34,653 bases of DNA from Clostridia bacterium. GTDB taxonomy: Bacteria > Bacillota > Clostridia > Oscillospirales > Acutalibacteraceae. Both the position numbers and the translations under genes were made by a program. Where the stretch lies: positions 1-34,653 of the forward strand of contig CAAGBN010000072.1 of the NCBI GenBank assembly GCA_900768075.1, in the 5' to 3' direction. The first letter of the stretch is position 1; every line of letters begins with the position of its first letter. Positions 29,329 to 34,653 of the stretch are shown piece after piece. The notes below the pieces were generated by a model. The model was not told the DNA's origin and ran no database searches. It was given only the letters and a program-made list of their open reading frames with translations.

Positions 29329-30702
29329 TTATTCACCTTTTTTAGCGTTTTTGATTGCAGTGAGAACGTCCTTTTCCTTGTAGAAGCAGAAAACAACAAT
29401 GGCCACAATGCAGAATACACCACCTGCAACAGCAGCAGCCATAAGACCTGTTCTTGTTACGTTTTCACCTGAAACTGCACCGATAGCGATAAGTGAAGGC
29501 ACCATCATAGTTGCGATTGAAGTACCCATCTTTGTGATGAAGCTCTTTGCAGCAGAGAAGATACCCTCCTGGTTTACACCTGTCTTGATAGTATCATACT
29601 GAATAACGTCACTCATCATTGAGCCGGGAAGAATGTTGAGCACTGCAAAGGGGAATGAAACCACAAGTGCAAATGCAATAGCAATAACCATACTGTTACC
29701 GGGAATCTTATCGGCAAAGCAGATAACAAACTGGCTCAGAGCAAACACAATACAGCCTGCAATCATAGGTATTTTCTTACCCTTGTTCTTTGACCACTTG
29801 TTGACAAAGGGATAAAGCACAAGTGAGCCGACGATTGATGAAGCCATAATGATGATTGACTGCTCCTCGGGGATATTCATAAGGCTTGTGATGTAGTACA
29901 TAATACAAGCCTGGAAGAATGCCATACCTGTACCCTCAAAGAGTTGACCGATTGTAAGAATAACAAACTGCTTGTTCTTGAAAGCGTGCTTGAGTGAAGC
30001 AGCAAGTGAAACTGTGGGACGCACTGAATTTACATAGTCTTTCTCCTTGATTGTGAAGCATGGAACAAGAAGAAGTATTACGCTGATAAGGGTAAAGACA
30101 GCGAATGTGCCTCTCCATGCAGCGAGAGGGGAAAGACCGAAGCTCTTCATAATTGATACAAAAGCTGTTGTTGCATAACCGAGCATACTACCGACAACAA
30201 AGAAAAGTGAGCTCATTGTGTAAGCGTCAACTCTCTTGCCTGCATCGCTGATCATTTCGGGAAGAAGTGCGTGATGAGGAATCATATAGAGAGTGTAGAA
30301 TATATAGTAAGCCCAGATGAACACTGCAACCCAGATGTTATTGAGCATACCGGGTGTTGATGAGGGTGCACAGAAGATAAGAAGTGCACTCAGAGCAAAG
30401 GGTATTGCAAAGGCTTTCATATAAGGAATACGTCTGCCGTTTTTGTTCTTTGATTTGTCGCTCATACCTGCAACAATTGGGTCGGTCACAGCGTCGATAA
30501 CGTGACCTGCGGCCTTGATAAAGCCGATAACTGTCAGCACACCGAGGAAAACATAACCCTGAGTGATAAGGGTGGGAAGACCTGAAGCCGATGATGGCTG
30601 ATAGAAATAGATAAGATAGTTGTTGAGCATTGTTGTCAGCAAGCCTACACCAAACTGAGGCAAGCTATACTGAATAACAGTTTTTCTTGTAACTTGTTTC
30701 AT
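29329..30702 (-). CDS. GPH-family (MelB-like) sugar:cation symporter
   Basis: This membrane protein of 457 residues has about 12 transmembrane helices. It belongs to the glycoside-pentoside-hexuronide:cation symporter family. FGVGLLTTMLNNYLIYFYQP opens it, GHVIDAVTDPIVAGMSDKSK near 66 is the family's helix II / loop motif with conserved Asp residues, and GRRIPYMKAF follows. It should import a small glycoside or sugar with Na+ or H+. The ATG at 30702 has AAGGAGAGG upstream. It has its own promoter and terminator, so it is a single-gene unit. It is the only sugar transporter in the window, 12 kb from the glycosidase locus and without the 27-bp operator, so a link to pectin use is only a guess. 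Confidence 0.9.
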   Translation of the reverse strand: MKQVTRKTVIQYSLPQFGVGLLTTMLNNYLIYFYQPSSASGLPTLITQGYVFLGVLTVIGFIKAAGHVIDAVTDPIVAGMSDKSKNKNGRRIPYMKAFAIPFALSALLIFCAPSSTPGMLNNIWVAVFIWAYYIFYTLYMIPHHALLPEMISDAGKRVDAYTMSSLFFVVGSMLGYATTAFVSIMKSFGLSPLAAWRGTFAVFTLISVILLLVPCFTIKEKDYVNSVRPTVSLAASLKHAFKNKQFVILTIGQLFEGTGMAFFQACIMYYITSLMNIPEEQSIIIMASSIVGSLVLYPFVNKWSKNKGKKIPMIAGCIVFALSQFVICFADKIPGNSMVIAIAFALVVSFPFAVLNILPGSMMSDVIQYDTIKTGVNQEGIFSAAKSFITKMGTSIATMMVPSLIAIGAVSGENVTRTGLMAAAVAGGVFCIVAIVVFCFYKEKDVLTAIKNAKKGE

Positions 30703-30734
30703 TTTGAAATCCTCTCCTTGGAAAATATAAAACA

Positions 30735-30763
30735 AGTTTACTACTGTTTGTCGCAAAAGTCAA
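30735..30763 (-). promoter_or_regulatory. Promoter of the GPH symporter gene
   Basis: On the minus strand TTGACT (30763-30758), 17 nt, TAAACT (30740-30735). It begins at the very end of sigE, so the symporter can be read independently of the sporulation operon. Confidence 0.55.
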
Positions 30764-30768
30764 CACCC

Positions 30769-31479
30769 TCAGCTTTTCTCAATCTCTCTTTTAAGCTTTT
30801 GCACTATTCTTTTTTCGAGTCTTGATATATAGCTTTGAGATATGCCCATCATATCGGCTACCTGCTTTTGTGTGTACTCCTTGGAGCCGAAAAGACCGAA
30901 ACGCATTGTCATAATTTTTCTTTCTCTCTCCCCTAACTGTTTTACAAGAGAGAGTATCCTCCTCTTTTCGTCCTGATATTCGATATTGCGGTTTACGCTG
31001 TCGCTGTCACTGCCAAGGACATCGCTTAAAAGCAGCTCGTTACCGTCCCAGTCAACATTCAGCGGCTCGTCGATGGACATTTCGTTTTTTCTTGAGGCGG
31101 TTTTTCTAAGATACATAAGTATTTCGTTTTCAATACACCTTGAAGCGTAGGTTGCAAGCTTGATTTTTTTCGACGGTCTGAATGTGTTTACCGCTTTGAT
31201 AAGACCGATAGTACCGATAGACACAAGGTCCTCAATACCCACACCTGTGTTTTCAAATTTACGTGCAATATAAACCACAAGCCTAAGATTATGTACTATT
31301 AAAAGCTCCCGTCTGTCGAAGTTTTCATTTTCAATTTCAGCGAGGATTTCGTCTTCGGTTTCTTTTGTCAGCGGTGCAGGCAGATTCTGAGCACCTGCCA
31401 CATAATGCACATCACCGCTATAAAGTCTGCTGATAATTTTAAATATCTGCTTAAACAAAAAATCTCTTAGCTTCCTCAT
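30769..31479 (-). CDS. sigE: Sporulation sigma factor SigE (pro-sigma-E)
   Basis: This 236-residue sigma-70 factor directs mother-cell transcription early in sporulation. The N-terminal pro-sequence (MRKLRDFLFKQIFKII, then GDVHYVAGAQNLPAPL) is present and is the part removed by SpoIIGA. Region 2 reads NLRLVVYIARKFENTGVGIE and IGTIGLIKAVNTFRPSKKIK, and ATYASRCIENEILMYLRK follows. NVDWDGNELLLSDVLG and the region 4 HTH QKQVADMMGISQSYISRLEK match SigE closely. The ATG at 31479 has GGGGAGC nearby and lies inside the end of spoIIGA (29-base overlap). A longer reading from 31545 would add a spoIIGA-shadow sequence. No sigG gene follows, although many clostridia have one next to sigE. Confidence 0.96.
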   Translation of the reverse strand: MRKLRDFLFKQIFKIISRLYSGDVHYVAGAQNLPAPLTKETEDEILAEIENENFDRRELLIVHNLRLVVYIARKFENTGVGIEDLVSIGTIGLIKAVNTFRPSKKIKLATYASRCIENEILMYLRKTASRKNEMSIDEPLNVDWDGNELLLSDVLGSDSDSVNRNIEYQDEKRRILSLVKQLGERERKIMTMRFGLFGSKEYTQKQVADMMGISQSYISRLEKRIVQKLKREIEKS

Positions 31480-32350
31480 AATCTGCTCCCCTGTAACTAT
31501 AGTTATTCTGAAAAATGCTTGCAGGCAAAAGTGCCTGAAAGTCACCGTTTTTTATTTTTTCGTCACTTACACCTATCATTACACCTCTTTGGCAAGCCTC
31601 GGCTGAAACTCCCTTGATTTTCATTTCATCGCATCTGAAAACAGGCATTAGCTTACTGCCCGATATGGTTACACAAGGCAGATATCTTATTTTCAGCGGT
31701 GAGACTTCTATGATTTCGCTCATAGTCTTATTCTCAGGAAAATGCTTTTCAAGGGCATTACGGCTGACAATCACCACGTCAGCCCCCGTAAACGGGTCTT
31801 TCAGATTATTACCCGTATCGAGAAAGCCTTTCAGATAAAATTCTTCACCCTTAATCGTCAGACAGACATCATAAAGTGTATTCTTCGGTGCTTTCAGGTC
31901 AATAATCTTTCTGAAAATTCTCACTGCCAAATAGCATACAGCCGTCAGCACTGCAAGACCTAAAGGCTTTATATCAAAATAAAATATACCCGTGTTATAG
32001 TACACTGCCGAGGGACTGACAAAATACCACAAGGCGAACATTATGCCTGCAAAAAGAAAGTTCACCGACAGGAATACCCCCATCTGCTTCATTAAGGGCT
32101 TTATGCCCCTATAGTCAAAAGAGACTATAGGCAAAGCAATACACAGAAAAAGCCTCAGAAAGCCTAAAACAACCTCACTGCAAAAGGGCAACAACACAAT
32201 AAGACTGCAGATGCCTCCGATTACAGCTGCGATAAGCACCCTCAGCCTTGAAACGGAAATATGCAGAAACAAAGCCGTCAGTATAAGAATTGCGTAGTTT
32301 ATGTATGTGTTTAGTATCAGCAGTACATCAGCATAAATTACTCCTGTCAT
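31451..32350 (-). CDS. spoIIGA: Pro-sigma-E processing protease SpoIIGA
   Basis: This 299-residue protein has five N-terminal membrane segments (about 1-150: VIYADVLLILNTYINYAILI, VLIAAVIGGICSLIVLLPF and following). A cytosolic aspartic-protease half follows, with GFLDTGNNLKDPFTG (D178 catalytic) and LPCVTISGSKLMPVFRCDEM. It activates SigE at the sporulation septum after a forespore signal. The ATG at 32350 with AGGTGAT six bases before it is preferred over a GTG at 32359, which overlaps that ribosome site. The gene overlaps sigE by 29 bases, so they are co-translated. No ftsZ lies upstream, in contrast to many Firmicutes. Confidence 0.95.
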   Translation of the reverse strand: MTGVIYADVLLILNTYINYAILILTALFLHISVSRLRVLIAAVIGGICSLIVLLPFCSEVVLGFLRLFLCIALPIVSFDYRGIKPLMKQMGVFLSVNFLFAGIMFALWYFVSPSAVYYNTGIFYFDIKPLGLAVLTAVCYLAVRIFRKIIDLKAPKNTLYDVCLTIKGEEFYLKGFLDTGNNLKDPFTGADVVIVSRNALEKHFPENKTMSEIIEVSPLKIRYLPCVTISGSKLMPVFRCDEMKIKGVSAEACQRGVMIGVSDEKIKNGDFQALLPASIFQNNYSYRGADYEEAKRFFV

Positions 32351-32366
32351 TTTTATCACCTATAAT

Positions 32367-32400
32367 ATTATAAGCAGTGACACTCTCATTTTATGTCGGT
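32367..32400 (-). promoter_or_regulatory. Candidate promoter of spoIIGA-sigE with Spo0A-like box
   Basis: On the minus strand a perfect TATAAT (32372-32367) lies 17 bases before the start codon, and ACCGACA (32400-32394) lies 21 bases upstream of it. ACCGACA matches the Spo0A box TTCGACA at five of seven positions. Long spacing between -35 and -10 is known for the Spo0A-activated spoIIG promoter of Bacillus. The box assignment is tentative. Confidence 0.4.
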
Positions 32401-32429
32401 TTTACACCTGAAGATTTATATTTTTGCCC

Positions 32430-32458
32430 TTGACCTTATTATCGCTACATAGTATAAT
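32430..32458 (+). promoter_or_regulatory. Promoter of the 373-aa metallophosphoesterase gene
   Basis: TTGACC (32430-32435), 17 nt, then TATAAT (32453-32458): a near-consensus vegetative promoter 31 bases before the ATG, divergent from spoIIGA. Confidence 0.8.
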
Positions 32459-32489
32459 TTATTCATTAAGCAGTTCAAGGAGACTAAGA

Positions 32490-33611
32490 ATGAACAATCT
32501 TAAATTCAAAGACGGCAAATTCAAAATTATGCAGATTGCTGATATACAGGAAAACTATGTGCTTAACCCCGACACAATCAAGCTCATATCCCTTGCTCTT
32601 GACAAGGAAAAGCCTGACCTTGTTGTACTGACAGGCGATCAGATTCAGGGCTACAGCGGTTGCTATCTCAAGGAACCCGAAATGAAGGTAAAGCACGTTA
32701 TCGACGAGTTTATCGCACCTATAAAAGAAAGAAATATCCCCTTTGCCATAACCTTCGGCAACCACGACGATGACTGCAAATGCAGCAGACAAATACAGAT
32801 GGCTCATTATAACAGCTTTGATAACTGTGTTTATTCCGAAGCGAGATGCAAAGAAGATCCCGGTACCTTTGTGCTGACAGTAAAAGACAGCAGTGACAAG
32901 GATGCTCTTGCGATATATCTTTTTGACTCAGGCAAGGCATCAATGAACGGTGCATCATTCCCTCCTGTTAAAAATGAGCAGATTGAATGGTATCAGAATA
33001 AAAGAGACTGCTTTAAAGAGTCCCTTGGCGATTATCTTCCCGGCATTGTTTTTCAGCACATACCCGTACCCGAATATTTTGATATAATAGATAAGGTCAA
33101 CTTCTTCACCAAAGGCAGAGTTGAGGCATACAAGAGCAGAAAAAACACCTTCTACAAGCTTGATGATGCAACTACTGCAAAAGGCGGATTTATGTACGAG
33201 GCTCCTGCCGCCCCCGACTATAATTCAGGACAGTTTGACGCTCTCAAAGAAAAAGGCGACATCTTCGCTATGTATGTGGGTCACGACCACAACAACAGCT
33301 TTTACAAAAACCTTGAGGGTATCGACCTCGGCTACTGTCAGGGAGCAGGCTTCAACACCTACGGTCCCGGTGACAAGCGCGGTGTGAGACTCTTTGTCTT
33401 TGATGAAAGCAACATCAGAAACTATCAGACCTACTGCACCACTATGGGTGAGCTTTGTGACTATAAGCCTGCAAAGCCTTTCCGGGAGTTCGTATTCAGA
33501 AACGCTCCCGTAAGCCCCGACCAGGTCATCACCGATATGAGCAGAATTCTCGGTGCTGTCGGTACAGTTGTAGTCGGTGCTAAGATTATAAAGAAGCTTA
33601 TAAAAAAATAA
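32490..33611 (+). CDS. Calcineurin-type metallophosphoesterase
   Basis: This 373-residue enzyme has a full set of phosphoesterase motifs: IMQIADIQENY (D-x-Q variant of D-x-H), VVLTGDQIQGY, ITFGNHDDDC, FQHIPVPEY and YVGHDHNNSFY. It resembles the Dcr2/purple-acid-like cytosolic or surface phosphatases of Firmicutes. Substrate is unknown. There is no signal peptide. The C-terminus (VVVGAKIIKKLIKK) is a short hydrophobic and basic stretch that could associate with membrane. AAGGAGACTAAGA gives the start at 32490. An ATG at 32424 lies upstream of the promoter's -10. Unlike the 845-aa protein at 18505-21042, its GNHD box is intact. It is a single-gene unit. Confidence 0.9.
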   Translation: MNNLKFKDGKFKIMQIADIQENYVLNPDTIKLISLALDKEKPDLVVLTGDQIQGYSGCYLKEPEMKVKHVIDEFIAPIKERNIPFAITFGNHDDDCKCSRQIQMAHYNSFDNCVYSEARCKEDPGTFVLTVKDSSDKDALAIYLFDSGKASMNGASFPPVKNEQIEWYQNKRDCFKESLGDYLPGIVFQHIPVPEYFDIIDKVNFFTKGRVEAYKSRKNTFYKLDDATTAKGGFMYEAPAAPDYNSGQFDALKEKGDIFAMYVGHDHNNSFYKNLEGIDLGYCQGAGFNTYGPGDKRGVRLFVFDESNIRNYQTYCTTMGELCDYKPAKPFREFVFRNAPVSPDQVITDMSRILGAVGTVVVGAKIIKKLIKK

Positions 33612-33617
33612 AAATAC

Positions 33618-33658
33618 AGCTCCCGACAAACTTTAAGTTTTCTCGGGAGCTTGTTTTA
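33618..33658. terminator. Bidirectional terminator between convergent genes
   Basis: AGCTCCCGA and TCGGGAGCT form a perfect 9-bp stem, with AAACT/AGTTT pairing again in the loop. TGTTTTATT follows on the plus strand and GTATTTTTAT on the minus strand. It serves the metallophosphoesterase and the XRE regulator genes. Confidence 0.85.
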
Positions 33659-34468
33659 TTAACCTGGATTGTAGGTGGGAAAAATTTCATTAATCATATA
33701 TCCGATTGCATCTCTTCTGGCATCGAAACGGCCATTCGGAATGTAGACAAATCCAAAAGTTATTCCGCCATTCTGATAAGTTACCATACCATCATAGATA
33801 TGGCTTACCTGACTTTCACGGTCATATGCAGTTATCTTATATGTACCCATCGGAAAATAATCATCTAATATTATAGGAGTTATATCAATGCTTTCTATTT
33901 CAATTTCTTCTCCGAGAGATTTCATTGATTTTACCCAAATTTCTCTCGCATCATCTTTGTTGTCCTGACTGAAGCCAATATATTTTACTGCAGTTTCGTA
34001 ATCCTCTTTTTCTATAAGATTACTCACTATTTTTGCTTTTTGTGTCTGAATTGCAGTATATACTGAATATCCCTCTCCCCGCAAGCCTGAAACAATCATA
34101 ACAGCTAAAACTACACCAATCATAACAAGTGTTATCGTAACAGCTCTCAAAGCTGAGTATTTTTTCTTTACTCGCTGTGTGTTTTTTATCTGTTTTTCTC
34201 TGTCAGATAAAACACTGTAAACTGTTTCTTCTGTTTTATCCGAAATATCACTCTCTTTTGTTCGCTCACCGTTTAAAAGCTCAGTAACAGTTATACCGAG
34301 AATCTCGCATAAAGGCCTCATCAGTGAAACATCAGGCAGACCTCTGCCGTTTTCCCATTTGGATATAGCTCTGTCTGTCACACCAAGCTTTTCAGCTAAG
34401 TTAAGCTGAGTCATATTCTTCTCTTTACGAAGCGTTGCAATAAATCTGCCAATCTGAATCTGATCCAT
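33659..34468 (-). CDS. Membrane-anchored XRE-family transcription regulator
   Basis: This 269-residue protein has an N-terminal Cro/C1-type HTH (IGRFIATLRKEKNMTQLNLA, then EKLGVTDRAISKWENGRGLP) and a charged linker. One membrane helix follows (about 109-129, AVTITLVMIGVVLAVMIVSGL), then an outside-facing C-terminal domain of about 140 residues without a family I recognise. HTH proteins with one membrane span often sense an envelope signal; the target genes are unknown. The ATG at 34468 has AAAGGA nine bases upstream. A TTG at 34492 would fall on the -10 box. It is transcribed alone and ends at the shared terminator. Confidence 0.88.
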   Translation of the reverse strand: MDQIQIGRFIATLRKEKNMTQLNLAEKLGVTDRAISKWENGRGLPDVSLMRPLCEILGITVTELLNGERTKESDISDKTEETVYSVLSDREKQIKNTQRVKKKYSALRAVTITLVMIGVVLAVMIVSGLRGEGYSVYTAIQTQKAKIVSNLIEKEDYETAVKYIGFSQDNKDDAREIWVKSMKSLGEEIEIESIDITPIILDDYFPMGTYKITAYDRESQVSHIYDGMVTYQNGGITFGFVYIPNGRFDARRDAIGYMINEIFPTYNPG

Positions 34469-34491
34469 AAAATCACATCCTTTCAACTGCA

Positions 34492-34521
34492 ATTATACTG
34501 CAAACACCATCTAAAATGCAA
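34492..34521 (-). promoter_or_regulatory. Promoter of the XRE regulator gene
   Basis: On the minus strand TTGCAT (34521-34516), 18 nt, and a perfect TATAAT (34497-34492), 23 bases before the ATG. Confidence 0.6.
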
Positions 34522-34569
34522 CAAACGAAGCGTAGAGATATGACAATATACAAGAAAGTAAAATTAAAG

Positions 34570-34599
34570 CCACCGCACTTCATACAGGAAATACGGTGG
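34570..34599 (-). terminator. Terminator of the gene at the right edge
   Basis: CCACCG and CGGTGG pair around 18 bases. On the minus strand CTTTAATTTTAC follows. It lies 8 bases beyond the candidate stop codon of the partial gene. Confidence 0.55.
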
Positions 34600-34607
34600 T
34601 AAATTTA

Positions 34608-34652
34608 TTATGATTTGAAGCAAGCGTTATAAGCCTTAACCCATTTGTTGAC
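34608..34652 (-). CDS. Last codons of a gene running off the right edge
   Basis: On the minus strand the bases read VNKWVKAYNACFKS and then TAA (34610-34608), followed by a second TAA and a terminator. Fourteen residues are too few to name a product. Support comes from the double stop and the terminator placement. Confidence 0.4.
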   Translation of the reverse strand, partial: VNKWVKAYNACFKS

Positions 34653-34653
34653 A

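Noticed and set aside
33225..33629. 134-codon antisense frame at the end of the metallophosphoesterase gene
   Set aside because: Runs through the terminator and the antisense of the conserved GHDH motif region; no supporting signal.

Overview
The window looks like a chromosomal segment of a low-to-mid GC, spore-forming gut Firmicute of the class Clostridia, most likely Ruminococcaceae/Oscillospiraceae. The evidence is a spoIIGA-sigE pair, strong AGGAGG-type ribosome sites, a clostridial TnpV/DUF6809 mobile-element module, and a large cytoplasmic plant-polysaccharide hydrolase set. No species can be named from the sequence alone.

Region 1 (1-1433) holds the 3' part of one unrecognised gene and a complete unrecognised gene. 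Region 2 (1441-17089) is a pectin / arabinan / arabinogalactan-type saccharide locus. On the minus strand lie a secreted GH43 endo-arabinanase-like enzyme, a GH29 fucosidase and a GH78 rhamnosidase. On the plus strand lie an AraC-type regulator and a co-directional run GH28-GH39-GH36-GH51-(Cys-rich DUF6171)-membrane-anchored GH51-like enzyme. Both divergent promoter regions carry the same 27-bp inverted repeat (ACGACATT-N11-RATGTCGT). The minus-strand -35 hexamer sits in the same register inside both copies. The AraC-type protein ends after its first helix-turn-helix, which may explain a palindromic rather than direct-repeat site. Only the GH43 and the last GH51-like enzyme have export or anchor sequences. 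The rest appear cytosolic, and no oligosaccharide importer is encoded in the locus itself.

Region 3 (17094-18476) contains tnpV, a DUF6809 gene and a 51-codon gene. It ends at the 3' half of a tRNA-Trp(CCA) lacking its 5' half, the usual scar of integration into a tRNA gene. A degenerate second copy of that 3' end lies exactly 160 bp further on, and three terminator hairpins follow one another. The simplest reading is that the right end of an integrative element lies at about 18202 and that the catabolic locus may be its cargo. The other end and an integrase are not in the window.

Region 4 (18505-23420) holds an 845-aa metallophosphoesterase with a phage-tail-like N-terminus, an altered GNHD motif, an acidic linker and a duplicated C-terminal domain. 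A DUF2804 protein and a ketopantoate-reductase-like enzyme follow. Region 5 (23421-29130) is a five-gene minus-strand cell-surface operon: licD-like, capE, capF, capG, acyltransferase. It encodes the complete UDP-N-acetyl-L-fucosamine pathway plus two decoration enzymes. A dispersed palindromic repeat is inserted between capF and capG. Region 6 (29171-29267) is a 97-bp perfect cloverleaf of four nested or adjacent inverted repeats. Region 7 (29329-34653) has a GPH-family sugar:cation symporter, sigE and spoIIGA, a divergent second metallophosphoesterase, a membrane-anchored XRE regulator and the last codons of a gene running off the right edge.
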